Positions 1 through 11,300 of a DNA stretch of 64,000 bases are shown one piece after another. The stretch is from Aspidapion aeneum (Eukaryota > Arthropoda > Insecta > Coleoptera > Brentidae). Each line of letters opens with the position of its first letter. Position 1 is the first letter of the stretch. The position numbers and the translations under genes are program-made. The stretch covers positions 40,135,235-40,199,234 of the forward strand of contig OY755044.1 of assembly GCA_963576565.1 (NCBI GenBank), written 5' to 3'. The notes below the pieces were generated by a model. The model was not told the DNA's origin and did no database searches. It worked only from the letters and a program-made list of their open reading frames with translations.

Positions 1-1
1 T

Positions 2-1531
2 TCAAAATTTAATACTCTTAAAAGTAGTTTTAAAAATTTTCAAGACAAAATTAATGGTGATATTCAACAAATTGCAACTACCAACAACACGAAGCATTTG
101 GAATTTAAAGAGCTAGATGACAAAGTTTAAAAAAATTTGCAAACAAATTCTGATTTACAACAAGCTGTGGATAAACTTGGTTTGAAATGCAAGCAGGTTT
201 TATCAAACGATGGTTTAGAAAAGGATAAAATAAATCAATTCGAAACCGAACTTGCTACATTAAAAACACAGCTTTCAGATCTCGACAAAATTTCAACTGA
301 TGCCCTAAAAAATTTAGAAACCAGTATTAAAAAACAGTTTCAAGAAATTATTAACGATCAAAATCAATTACATATTGAAAGTTTTAATCAACAAATTAAA
401 AAATGTCTTGAAACAAGCTCAGGTTTAATGGAAAATGTTAATAAACTAAGTCAAAAAGTAAATGAAATTTCAATTAGAAACGTTTTAGAAACAAGTCCGG
501 ATGTGCAAAAAAAATATGGTGAACTAGAACGTGATCTTTCCATGTTGAAAACCCAGCTTAAAAATATACCAAAAATTGATGAGGAGTCTTTAAATTCAAA
601 ATTTTTAGAGACTGTTAAAATAAAATTAAAAGCACAACAAGATCAACAAATTTTCATGAAAAACTTCCAACAATCGATTATCTCGAACGTAAAATTAAAG
701 ATCAGATTGCACACAACAACGAAACAATAACAAAATTAAATAAATCGATTAGTGGCTACATCGAACAAGTTAAAAACTTGGAGATACAGTATGATACATT
801 ATGGAGGGCGAGTCTTAAATTATATGATGGCAACTTTGATGAAAAACTGGAAATTGCAAAGTATAAAATAGATCAAGATGTTAGCGCTTTAAGTGAAAAG
901 TTAAAAACATTTCAAGATGTAACGTGTAAAATCACTTTTGACTGTAAGCACAGATGAGATTAGAGATAAACATTCGCAATTGAAAACTGCTTGTAAAGAT
1001 AGTAATAAACAAACAATCAAAAAACTTTCCGAGTTTGAAATAATTGGCAACAATCAAGATGAAAAAATTACTAAACTACAAGAAAATTTACAAAATAGTG
1101 TGTCGTCAAAAGAGATCCAACTCACACAAAGTTTAAAAAACTTTAAAGATGACATTGCATTTAAAGTACAAAATATGGAACAAAAAATATCTAATTTGAA
1201 GCAAGAGAATAAAACATTTTATGGATATTTACCCCTAGATTTTGTGGGAAAACATATGGAGCAAGAAAATAAATTTTTTATATTGTCGTTAAAAAGTGTT
1301 TATTATACCATGCCCTTGAGAGAAGCACAAATTGAATTTTCAAAATTTCACCCCAATACCACGATTATGGTCGTTGAAGACGAGCTCGAAAATGTAAAAT
1401 ATTATGATTCAACAAATGTGGAAGATATAAAATTGAAACAAAATGATAAAATTTCGTTTGAGAGAGAAGCAGCAACTTCATCCACTGATTTTAGTGCTAC
1501 TATACTACTTAAGTATCCAATACAATCATAA
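2..1531 (+). pseudogene. Broken long coiled-coil protein of a Polinton-like element
   Basis: Three stretches of reading frame (about 2-730, 720-945 and 938-1531) encode one continuous low-complexity protein rich in Lys, Gln, Asn, Leu and Glu with heptad-like spacing, which I read as a long coiled coil. The last ~110 residues are not coiled-coil-like and begin near the residues YGYLPLDF. The frame is broken by a TAA near 126-128 and by frameshifts near 700 and 945, and it runs off the left edge of the window, so this is the 3' part of a decayed gene. I do not recognise the family. Its place directly upstream of a Polinton/Maverick-type integrase suggests that it belongs to the same element; that is inference. 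A structural or tail-fibre-like role is possible but nothing in the sequence proves it. Confidence 0.5.
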
Positions 1532-1551
1532 TTTCTTCACTTGCCTTCAAG

Positions 1552-2479
1552 ATGTCTTTGAAAGAAATTGTGGTAAATGAACTGCATAAAACAGCTCGAA
1601 AAAAATATTTTCGTCGAAAAGTTAACATCAAGGGATTGAATGATTTATGGGAGGCTGATTTGATTTCCATGATTCCATATGAACGAACAAACAGAAGACA
1701 GATTTATTTTAATTGTAATAAATGCATTTTCCAAGTTTGTATGGGCACGTCCTTTGAAAAGTAAAACCTCTGCAGATGTATTTCGGGCGATGAAATCCAT
1801 TTTGGAAGAAGCGCCATCAACACCAAAAAACTTACATACGGATAGGGGCAAGGAATTTTTTAATAAAGATTTTCAAAAACTCATAAAAGATTATAATATC
1901 AACCATTATCACACTTTTTCCAATATGCAAGCCTCAATTGTTGAAAAGGTAAATCGCACGCTAAAGAATTTAATGTGGAAAAAATTTAGTGTGCAAGGCA
2001 ACTACAACTGGATAAATATTTTGGATGAAATTGTAAACAAGTACAACGCCACTGTGCATTCGACAACGGATGTGGCCCCCAGCAAAGTGTCTAACAAAAA
2101 TGAGAAATATATTTTAAGAACGTCCTACCCATCAATAAAACTTCCAGATCCAAAATCAATAAAATTTAAAGTTGGAGATCATGTCCGTATCAGCAAAGAG
2201 AGACAGGCCTTTACAAAGGGTTATACACCCAACTGGTCCAATGAGGTTTTTCGAATTAGAAAAGCAGTTCAGACGAATCCCATTACATACCTACTTGAAG
2301 ACCAACAGAATTCCGAAATTAGGGGTGGATTTTATACTGAAGAATTACAACTGACCAAATATCCCGATGTTTACCTCGTTGAAAAGGTATTAAGACGAAA
2401 AGGTGACAAGGTTTATGTTAACTGGCTTGGAATAGACAAGTCACACAACTCATGGATTTTGAAAAGAGATATACTTTAG
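1552..2479 (+). pseudogene. Polinton/Maverick-type DDE integrase with C-terminal chromodomain, one frameshift
   Basis: The gene would catalyse insertion of element DNA. The N-terminal part (1552 to ~1690) carries the segment NIKGLNDLWEADL, whose D fits the first catalytic Asp. The rest (~1690-2479) is in another frame and carries ITYLLED, the second Asp in TDRGKEF and a Glu in SIVEKVNRTLK. The final ~40 residues, around YPDVYLVEKVL and WLGIDKSHNSWI, look like a chromodomain, as in integrases that bind modified histones. This arrangement is typical of the insect 'transposon-derived F54H12.3-like' integrases of Polinton/Maverick and adintovirus elements. The single frameshift near 1690-1700 makes the copy inactive unless it is a sequencing error. 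The start at 1552 follows a stop only 20 bases upstream. Confidence 0.75.
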
Positions 2480-2540
2480 GTTTGTTTGGGCCCTATATAA
2501 GGTGAGAGGTTTGCTCCAAGTCCACATTCTACATTTCGAA

Positions 2541-2849
2541 ATGGATTTAGCCAGATTAAACGCTGTAGCTAAATTTGAACTGCGGCAGACAAAACGCATA
2601 TCAGAGTTGGAAATTGGTAAAGAATACATTATAAATCATCTGAGATCCATCAAAGTTGCGTTCGGCCGCTCCATTATTGCTGTTTTGGAGAACTGTAGCT
2701 TTGATGTTTACCTACCGACACGCATATCGCTTGAAGTAGAACCCTACAGAGAAGAATTTAAAACGAACAAATACATCCTGATTTATGAAGGCCATGTGAA
2801 CACGGCATTTGGACAAATTCCATCTTTAGAATTTAGAAAAATAGATTAA
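2541..2849 (+). CDS. Small protein downstream of integrase, possible OB-fold-like
   Basis: This open frame of 102 codons lies 61 bases after the integrase stop. The ATG at 2541 is chosen because the 13 upstream codons in frame look like leader. The protein is mixed alpha/beta in character with the segments ELEIGKEYIINHLRSIKVAF and FDVYLPTRISLEVE. The hydrophobic alternation and the 'V.LP.R' pattern recall small OB-fold-like proteins that accompany Polinton-like elements in insects, but this is an impression from memory and not a demonstrated match. It is the only unbroken frame of the element. Nothing shows whether it is expressed. Confidence 0.4.
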   Translation: MDLARLNAVAKFELRQTKRISELEIGKEYIINHLRSIKVAFGRSIIAVLENCSFDVYLPTRISLEVEPYREEFKTNKYILIYEGHVNTAFGQIPSLEFRKID

Positions 2850-3275
2850 GATTTTTATGTACTTACTTTTAAAAAAATTAAATATTTAAGATTTTGTTTG
2901 CTTCATTTTTTCCCCTCCTTTTTTTCAAAGAACAAATTACTTTTTTATTTTTTTTAACCTTTTCCTCCTAATCCTTAAATTGATATTTATGCTAACACGC
3001 GGTTAGTCGCTTTTTTCACAATTTCATCTAAACTTTGGGATTTTCTATAATTTTTTTATGCTTTTTTATAATTTCAACTATAGTAGCACGCGGTTAGCTC
3101 AATTTGATGCAAGGGTAACACGCGGGTTCGTTGCTTTTTCTCAATATCGCCTAAAAAACACAAGAGTTTACTTGGGCTAGAACTTCTGGATTTTTTATTA
3201 TTTTGACTATAGTAACACATTTTCAATAAATTTTTCCTTCGGTTTGCTCGATTTTCGTAAAATTAACTGATTTTA
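2850..3275. other. Non-coding tail of the Polinton-like segment
   Basis: This AT-rich stretch has no supportable gene. A short motif around the bases aacacgcggttagtcgctt recurs imperfectly near 2994, 3085 and 3118, so the tail begins with degenerate direct repeats before the better-ordered tandem repeats that follow. Confidence 0.5.
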
Positions 3276-3635
3276 GAGGTCGTCGAATAGCGCGACAGCT
3301 TCGGTTTGCTCGATTTTTTTCTTCAATTTTTGCTTCAGTTCGCTCGTTTTTAATAAATTTGACTGATTTTAGAGGTCGCCGAATAGCGCGACAGCTACGG
3401 TTTGCTCAATTTTTTCGTTCAATTTTTGCTACGGTTCGCTCGTTTTTAATAAATTTGACTGATTTTAGAGGTCGCCGAATAGCGCGATAGCTACGGTTTG
3501 CTCGATTTTTTCATTCAATTTTTGCTCACGTTCGCTCGTTTGCTTCGGTTCACTAGATTTTTTCATCCAATTTTTGCTACGGTTCGCTCGTTTTTCGTAA
3601 AATTGACTGATTTTAGGGGACGTCGAATAAGGCCC
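3240..3635. repeat. Tandem repeat, ~95-bp unit
   Basis: The block 'aggtcg(t/c)cgaatagcgcga' occurs near 3277, 3372 and 3468, a period of about 95 bases, and a diverged fourth copy is near 3617. Each unit also contains 'cggtttgctcgatttttt' and 'ttcgctcgtttttaataaa'. The array could be the sub-terminal repeat of the Polinton-like element or an independent minisatellite. It ends in a run of C at about 3638-3652. Confidence 0.8.
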
Positions 3636-3758
3636 TGCCCCCCCCCCCCCCCAAAGTGAGTCAGAACCCCCATACAGCCACTACTGGCAACCAATAGGGC
3701 GCAGAAAAAGAGGGCGTCCTAAACTAGAATGGCAACAGTCAATCCAAAGATCAATGAG

Positions 3759-3850
3759 TCATATCAATATATTTATGTTTGTTCGCGCTTTCATTTAATA
3801 AAATATATACAGTCCACTGCAGTTATCGTTTTTCTAACTGCGGGCATACA
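3759..3850 (+). repeat. Remnant of 5' LTR, BEL/Pao element 1
   Basis: The 92 bases ending in gcgggcataca match 10094-10185 exactly. This is only the 3' end (U5 side) of the LTR; the promoter part is missing, which should leave the element without its own start of transcription. Confidence 0.9.
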
Positions 3851-4248
3851 TAAAGTGTTCCTCCGAGCCGAATTATTTAAATTAACTCCATACGACGGTA
3901 TTAATAAGTCGGCCATTTTCACATTTTCGCCGAGATCACACGGCCTTGAATTTTGCCAATAGTATTGAACCGTAGATTTTCGTTCGTTCGACCTTCGGTT
4001 TCGGCGCAGTTCACCTGTTTTCGGTCCGCTGCTATGGTAACGCAGGGTCTACAGCGTGGTCATTTCTGTAAACAAAAATCGAGAATCAATCAAAACAAAC
4101 AAACACAATTTCTGTGATTAGATTTGTTCTATACCATTTCGATATTAAAACATTTTTCATCAATTGCGATAAATTAGTGCATATTTTCGACAATTCGTCA
4201 TTTTTCTATTTCAGAAGCATTAATTTAATAAATTTCAAAGATAAAATC
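3851..4248 (+). other. Untranslated leader of BEL/Pao element 1
   Basis: About 400 bases lie between the LTR end and the gag ATG. I could not recognise a primer binding site: the bases after the LTR do not begin with TGG. A short upstream frame in phase with gag (from 4114) has an unlikely composition and is treated as leader. Confidence 0.5.
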
Positions 4249-5521
4249 ATGTCTATCAAAAAAGCCGTGCAAAAACGCAAGGGTTTTTTATCTGCGATCA
4301 CCGAGTGTTATGTGTTTTCACAAACCGCGGCAACGGACGCAAAAGCGAGAAACGAGTTTCAATTGAGGTATTCCGATTTGGATGAAACCTTCGATAAATG
4401 CATGCTGGCACATAATGATGTCATTATGTTGATAGACGACTCGGACGACGAGGAGTTTAAAACGCAGGATGCGATCCTTGCAGAAGCTCGTAAATATTTT
4501 TATGCGTGTAAAGGGGTTTACTCTGAAATATTTCCGGTTGAGGCCCCATCCTTTTCGGGATCATATGTTCGACAAAACGAAACTCCAAAACTCAAAGAGT
4601 TAGGTATTCCCATATTTCGAGGTGATAAAAAATTATGGCCAAGCTTTTTCGATTTTTTTAATAACATTATAGATCAAAATCAAAATCTAAGTAACGTTCA
4701 AAAACTTCAATATTTATTTTCATATCTCGAGGATGAGCCTTAAAAATTGATATCAGGGATTAGCTTATCTGATCAAAATTATAAAATTGCTTACGAAAAA
4801 TTAGTCAATAGATATCATAGCAAGCGAGACCTCGCAAATGATGCTTTAAGCACAATTATGAACTCTACATTAAAAAACGAGTCAGCTAAAGAATTGCGTA
4901 ATTTAATTGACACCTTTTCAGAATCCCTAGAAATTTTAAAATCACTTAGCTTTGACGTTGACAGTTGGGACTTTATTATTTTTTTCATTTTGTTAGAATA
5001 TTCCGACGCGTTCAAATTTCGAAATGAGTCACGCCAATACTAATACCGAAATTCCCACTTTTCAGTCACTTTTTCAATTTCTAGAAAAAAGATGTAAAGT
5101 TTTGGAATCACATCCTCAATCAACAGCACCCAAAAAGGTGCCTACTTATCAAAAATCAAATTCTATGCAAAATCAGTTTGGGCAAAAGCCTACCTATCAA
5201 AAATCAAATTATATGCCAAATCAGTTTGGGCAAAAGCCTACCTATAAATCATCCAATTCGCCTTTTATAGGACTGGCTGGCACCTCAACTAATTCAAGTA
5301 CGGGAATAAAATGTTTCCGGTGTAATCAAGGTCACGTGCTTTCGAAAAGTCAAACATTTCTTGACCTCTCACCTATCGATCGCCTATCTTTCGTCAAGCA
5401 GAAAAAATTATGTCTAGCGTGTTTTCATCCCTCGCATGGGGTAGACATGTGCAAATCAAAATATTCATGCAGGACTTGCAAAAGTAAAAGGCCACACTTT
5501 AACTCATATCTTAGAAACTAA
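4249..5521 (+). pseudogene. Gag, BEL/Pao element 1, broken
   Basis: The ATG at 4249 opens a basic N-terminus (MSIKKAVQKRK) typical of BEL/Pao gag. The region around IFRGDKKLWPSFFDFFNNII fits the retrotransposon gag segment known as DUF1759. Zinc-knuckle-like cysteines follow (CFRCNQGH; LCLACFHPSH; SCRTCKSK). A 39-base unit encoding QFGQKPTYQKSN is repeated about three times around 5160-5250. Breaks: an in-frame TAA at 4741-4743, a frameshift near 5015, and another near 5495 before pol. Gag would package the RNA; this copy cannot make it whole. Confidence 0.85.
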
Positions 5522-5539
5522 TAAAGAGTCTGGAAGCCA

Positions 5540-8500
5540 AGATACTAGTCCTGTCATTCACACACCACCTGTCAATAATCTTCATGTGTCATTAAATACC
5601 TCAGGACCTTCAGGTACCTTTCTTTATGACGGTTGCGGAAATTTTCAACCTGTAAGGGCACTGCTTGATTCTGGATCACAGACAGGATTCATCAGTGAAA
5701 AGTGTATTCAGCGTCTTAATCTTCCTAGGCGAAGTTACACCACTGAAATATTCGGATTAAATCAAATGTCTTCTCTTACTTCCAAAGGGCTTGTTCAATG
5801 TCACATTAAGCCACAAGGACAGGTCACTCCTTTACTTAATTTCGAAGCAATTGTTGTTCCACAACTATGTTCCAATATGCCTACATTCACTTTGAACGAT
5901 AATCAGTGGAAACACTTGGAAAACCTTAAACTTGCCGACCCATCTTATTTCAAATCTAGACCTGTAGACCTAGTTATTGGTTGTGAGCTATTCGCACAGA
6001 TATTCAAGGAGGGCAGGGTTCTTGGACAAATAGGGCAACCTTCAGCCCTTGAAACCATCTTTGGCTGGGTCGTCATGGAAAAAGTGGACGAAGTAGGTAG
6101 TCTTACGGAACGAACCAGTTGTTTTTTATCGAGTCATTCACCTCCTTTAGAGGTCATTATCCCTAGGTTTTGGGAAATCGAACATTTGCCTAAAAAACAA
6201 ATCTTATCAAAGGAAGAAAAACAAGCGGAATCAATTTTTACTGCGAGTGTCGTACGGCAACCGAGCGGTAGATTCATGGTAGATCTTCCGTTTAAAGATA
6301 AAATAAACCCTGACCTAGGAAATACTTATCCGCAAGCTTTTCGTAGATTTTTACTTCTAGAAAATAGATTACTCAAAAATCCTGATCTGTACACTGCCTA
6401 TTCAAGTTTCATGCAAGACTATATCGATTCTAATCACATGAGTCTAGTTTTATCTAGTCAACCAAAAGTCGACGTATCATGTTTTTTGGCACATCATTGC
6501 GTACTAAAGCCGGAAAGCTTAAGTACAAAATTAAGGGTAGTTTGGGATGGTTCGGCAGTCACCCCAAAGAATATTAGTATCAATGACACGTTGTTATCTG
6601 GACTGAAACTTCAAAAAGATATTGCTTCTTTACTCCTTACGTTTCGCCTTAATCCTATTTCGTACATTGCTAATATTAAACAGATGTTCCGTCAAGTCCT
6701 TGTCAATCCTTATCACCGTCCTTATCAAAGGATATTGTGGAGGTTTTCTCCACAGGACCCACTTTCAGAGTGGGAACTTTCTACTGTCACTTTTGGCATG
6801 ACATGCTCACATTTTCTAGCCATGCGTACATTAAATGAGCTGGCAGAGAGAGAAAAGGAACGTTTTCCTATGGCTAGTAGTGTTCTAAAAACGTCAATTT
6901 ACATCGACGATATCTTGGGAACTAGCCCTTCGCTTTCTAAAGCCCTTTCCCTACAGATGGAACTCAATGATTTGTTGAAGTCGGGAGGATTCGAACTTAA
7001 AAAATGGGCAAGCAATTGTCCTGAGTTATTGGCAACATTGCCAGAATCCGAACGTCAAATGCCTCTCTCTTTTGACAAGGATGAACCACACTTTATCAAA
7101 GTTTTAGGCCTTCAATGGCATCCAAAAAACAACATTTTTTCTTATCAATGCCGAATGAAGGACAAACCCCCAACTAAACGTTCTATTTTATCTATCATAG
7201 GAACAATCTTCGATCCCTTAGGTTTTCTTTGTCCCTTGTTGCTACAAGCAAAATTTATTTTGCAACAGTTGTGGATATCGAAAATAGGCTGGGACGAAGA
7301 ACCAGATTCTTTTATCATCGACTCTTGGAAGAAACTTCGTTCTGAATTCCCGCTTCTTTCCAATTTTCAATTACCCCGACAAATCAAACTGTCTAAAACC
7401 AATACCCGTCAAATCATCGGCTTCTGTGACGCTTCAATTCGAGGCTACGCAGGCGTCGTATATTTTCGTGTAGAAGAGGAAAACAATATATCTGTTTCTC
7501 TCATATCTGCAAAATCTAGGGTCGCGCCTATAAAGTCACAAACTTTGGCTAGGCTAGAACTCCTAGGCGCACTTCTTTTAAGCGAATTAATTGATTTCGT
7601 CTTATCTAGCTATGAAGGAAAAATAACTTTTACAAATATCGTTACTTTCTGCGATTCGCAAGTCGTATTGCACTGGCTTTCATTCCCTCCTAATCGCTGA
7701 CAAACCTTTGTTGGAAATCGAGTCAGTAGAATCCAAGAAATCATTCCCTCAAACTCATGGCGCTACATTCCTTCTGCTTTAAATGCAGCCGATATTGCGT
7801 CACGAGGGGCCACCCCTTCACAGCTCATTTCACATGACATGTGGTGGAACGCACGCGTTTTTGTGGTCTCCCGAAAATGAATGGCCCGATTTTCATAAAT
7901 CAAAAATGCCGATTGATTTCGGAGATATTAATCTGGAGGAAAAGCCAAAGGTCTGTTGCAATGCGATAATTGACGTTAACTTCTTAGATCAGCTTCTTAT
8001 CAAATATTCATCTATATCAAAAATTCATCGTATCATTTGTTATGTCCTTCGAATAGTTAACCTTTTTCAAAACCATTCCTATCAAAAACCCACTAATCTA
8101 CCGGACCAAAAAATTATATTTGAAAATATTGTTTTTCCTACCACCGGTGACATGCAAAGTGCGTTATACCTTCTTATCAAACGCGTTCAAGGTTCTTGCT
8201 TTTCTGAGCTTTTTTCCGCGTTATCTAAGGATAAACCAATACCAAAACCTTTTCGAAAACTTTCACCTTTTCTTGATGAAAATAATATCATTAGAGTCGG
8301 TGGCAGATTACAAAAATCTGACCTTTTGTCTTATTCTGCAAAACACCCCGTCTTACTTTCGAGTAACCATCGTTTAACTACTCTTCTGATCGAGTCCACT
8401 CATCGACAATACCTTCATCCTGGGTTTAAAACATTACATAATCTGCTTCTACAGCAATTTTGGATATTATCTGCCAGACGGGCAATTCAAAGAACCATAT

Positions 8501-9476
8501 CCAAGTGCTTGCAATGTTTTAGAATCAACCCTAAACTCTATAGACCGCCCATAATGAGTTCACTTCCCGCTCATCGAATCAATCAACTTAAACCTTTTTC
8601 GAGTGTAGCTATCGACTTTTGAGGACCTTTCTTTGTGATTCCTCATCGTTACCGTGGTTGTAAAGCTTTCAAATCGTATGTTTGTGTGTTTGTCTGTACG
8701 GCCACACATTGCGTGCATTTGGAATTAACCATGGAACTGTCCACCGAAGGGTTTGTAGGTGCATTCCATCGATTCATTTCCAGACGTGGAAGCGTGACGC
8801 AATGCTGGTCAGATCAAGGCAGTAATTTTATAGGGTTTCGTAACCAATTACTTGATTACTCAAGAAGTGCGTCCACTAGACTTTCTATTCGTTGGCATCT
8901 GGGACCCCCTCTCAGTCCACATTTCAATGGCCTGGCAGAAGCTGGCCTCAAAAGTTTTAAAACTCACTTTGTTCGAGTAGTCGGCGACCAGAAGTTGTCC
9001 ATCATGGAAATGTCCACCCTTACATGTCGCATAGAAGCCGTCCTTAATAGTCGCCCTTTATCTCCTGCCTCTTCAGACCCACACGATCTTCAACCTTTTA
9101 CCCCTGGGCATTTTTTGACAATTGAACCCCTTAATTCAGAAATTCCGGAGTCAGATTTGTCCGAGGTTCCCCTAAATCGGCTCTCGAGATGGCAATTAAT
9201 CCAAAAACTACATAATGATTTTTGGAAAAGGTATTCTGTAGAGTATTTGCATACGCTACAACAGCGACACAAGTGAGCTGATTCGTCCCCAAATATCAAA
9301 TTAAATGATTTGGTTATCATATCGAGTGATCACACCCAGTCACCTTTGAAAAGGCAAGTCGGTCGGGTTCTCGAATTGCATCCCGGCGGAGACGGTCAAG
9401 TGCGTGTAGCGACGGTACGAACGGCTACCGGTGTTTACAAGCGGCCAGTTGTAAAACTGTGCCTCTTGCCGAACTA
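5540..9476 (+). pseudogene. Pol polyprotein (protease, RT, RNase H, integrase), BEL/Pao element 1, broken
   Basis: The longest part (5586-7700, 704 codons) has the aspartic protease motif LLDSGSQTGF, the reverse transcriptase block ending in SIYIDDILG, the Pao segment with IFDPLGFLCP, and an RNase H region (GFCDASIRGYAG). After a TGA at 7698-7700 and a frameshift near 7850 come the integrase zinc-binding region (HRQYLHPGFKTLH with a later CLQC), the catalytic core (VAIDF; SDQGSNF; the Glu in GLAEAGLKSFK) and a C-terminal DUF5641-like domain ending near 9473. Further in-frame TGA codons lie at 8620-8622 and 9274-9276. At 7698 and 9274 relatives of the family have Trp, so TGG to TGA is the simplest explanation. 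The enzymes would copy and integrate element RNA; this copy is dead. Confidence 0.9.
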
Positions 9477-9715
9477 AAACTAATTTTCATTTTTTCTACC
9501 TATTACCGGGTATTACAATAGGTTTCTCTTTATTTTTATTTTTTTTTTGAATTTTTGTTTGTTTGTTTTGCCTTTTTCGGGTTTTCGTTATCTCTAAATA
9601 AACTTACGCTACTTTTCTGTTTTTCATTCATTTATATTTATCGGTCGATCATTTTTTCTTATATCTATATCTGTCCGGTTGATATTCTAAAATTGTGTGT
9701 TTTGGAGGGCAGTTA
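9477..9715 (+). other. 3' untranslated region before LTR, BEL/Pao element 1
   Basis: This T-rich stretch has no gene. The purine-rich ttggagggcag at 9701-9711 is the best candidate for the polypurine tract that primes plus-strand synthesis, which supports an LTR start just after it. Confidence 0.5.
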
Positions 9716-10185
9716 TGTTAGCTCCCGCTAAATTTCGCGGTTGTTTTTACTTTTAAAACCACACAATTGGATGACGGACCGAGTACATTCTTTCGCGCAT
9801 TTTGACATGCGCACCAAGAATCAGAGAGATCCTTTCTACCGCCTCGAGAAAAATGGCGTGTTAATTTCGTTCTCCAACTATTACAATTTTCTACACTTGA
9901 AAGTGCTCGATGTTGGTGTACTGAAGCATAGAACTAGAAACTTCAGCCCTTCAGCTACGTGGTGCCATCATTAGATCCTGAAAGGGGCCCCTGGAACGTG
10001 GAGAAATTGGCTGCAAACTAGTGAGTACTTTGTTTCTGATTTCCGTTATGTGGTAACAGCAATTAACCTATGGACCTTAATTATTTCGTGATTTCATATC
10101 AATATATTTATGTTTGTTCGCGCTTTCATTTAATAAAATATATACAGTCCACTGCAGTTATCGTTTTTCTAACTGCGGGCATACA
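9716..10185 (+). repeat. 3' LTR, BEL/Pao element 1
   Basis: The proposed LTR is about 470 bases, TGTTAGCTCC to GGGCATACA, in agreement with TG...CA termini. The right end is fixed by the identity with 3759-3850. The left end is inferred from the purine-rich tract; an alternative start at 9694 cannot be excluded because the other LTR is truncated. Confidence 0.7.
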
Positions 10186-11300
10186 AGAGTAACAGTAAAT
10201 TTTTTAATTTAACAAATCAGTCGAAATGGAATTAAACCGAGAACATTTTTGGGCTATAATTTTTTACAACTTTCGAAGAAAATTATCTCAACAAGAATAC
10301 TTTGCCGAGTTGATTTCTGTTCTACGTAATGAAGCACCACATCAGTCGACCGTTTCTCGTTGATATAGAAAATTCAAGCATGTACGGATTAGCCTTAGCG
10401 ACGATCTAAGGCCCAAACGGCTGTCACGAAGGAAAACATCGATGCTGTGCGCATGCTCATCACGGAAGATCGACATGTGACATATCGCGAGATCGCGGCT
10501 TCATTGTGAATTTCAAAGAACAGAATTCAAAAAAATTTGCATAAAGAATTAGGGGTAAGAAAATTAGTTTCCCACTGGATACCACATTTGTTAACCGAAG
10601 AATAGAGAGAAGTAAGGGTCAATTGGTGTCAGAAAACTCTAGGCCGCTTTGAGACAGGAAAGTCGAAAAACGTGTACAGCATTATCAGTGGTGATAAATC
10701 ATGAATTTACTATCCAAAAATAAACGTCCGTCGTCTGTTTGGTTATTCCAAGGTGAAGAACAGCCAACAAAACTTTTCCGTTCTGTTATGTAGTGTATTC
10801 AAACCGATGGTCGCGTCATTTATTTGAAAAGCAGGTCATGTAGCAACAATTCCTCTGCAAGATCAAAGGACTGTTACTGCCGATTGGTATATCACCATTT
10901 GTGTGCCGAAAGTCATCGCTGAGCTTGAAAAACGAACCCCGAACGACGAATCATCCTTCTCCAAGATAATGCAAGTTCGCACACAGCACAAAAAAACCAT
11001 TGAATTTTTAACTCAACAAAACGTCGAATTGTTGGATCATCCTCATTGCAGTCGCGACTTAAGTCCCAACGATTTCTATACTTTTTCCGAAAATCAAAAA
11101 TTGACTGCGTGGTCAAAGATTTCAGTCGTCAGAGGAAGCAGTCCACGGCTTTAAGAATGCAATTTTGACAGTACCAGCAAACGAGTGGAATTACAGCTTT
11201 GACAAGTGATTTGAACGCACGCAAAAGTTCAGTAATTTTCGTAAAGAATACTTCAACAAACAATAAAGTCTTTAAAAGTTATCTACTGTTTTATTTCAAC
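10186..11300 (+). mobile_element. mariner relic adjoining the BEL 3' LTR
   Basis: A decayed mariner transposase fills the segment. The two ends have only weak inverted similarity (aacagtaaatttttt near 10193 and actgttttattt near 11284, opposite strand), so the terminal repeats are largely eroded and the exact limits are uncertain. The element begins within a few bases of the BEL LTR end. Confidence 0.65.
10226..11266 (+). pseudogene. mariner transposase pseudogene
   Basis: The ATG at 10226 starts MELNREHFWAIIFYNFRRKL, the helix-turn-helix start of mariner transposases. Downstream are the conserved segments RHVTYREIA, the first catalytic Asp in a degenerate GDESW block (10691-10704), and the second in DNASSHTA near 10964, in a frame other than the open one. 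The D(34)D pattern is completed by DLSPNDFY near 11060. The length of ~1,040 bases fits the usual ~345 residues. Stops include TGA at 10361-10363 and 10702-10704, both at positions that are Trp in relatives, and there are frameshifts and a small deletion near 10410. The copy is inactive. Confidence 0.85.

Larger units (their letters stand above)
3759..10185 (+). mobile_element. BEL/Pao LTR retrotransposon 1, truncated at 5' LTR, defective
   Basis: The order is LTR remnant, leader, gag with zinc knuckles, aspartic protease, reverse transcriptase, RNase H, integrase, LTR. The protease, YIDD reverse transcriptase and integrase order, together with the Pao-type segments, identify the BEL/Pao group. 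The left LTR is only 92 bases (3759-3850) and is identical over all 92 to 10094-10185 of the right LTR. The sequence left of 3759 is unrelated, so the rest of the 5' LTR was lost or replaced. Gag and pol carry several stops and frameshifts, so the copy is not autonomous. Confidence 0.9.

Noticed and set aside
5024..5521. Independent nucleocapsid gene
   Set aside because: It is the frame-shifted continuation of gag of BEL/Pao element 1, not a separate gene.
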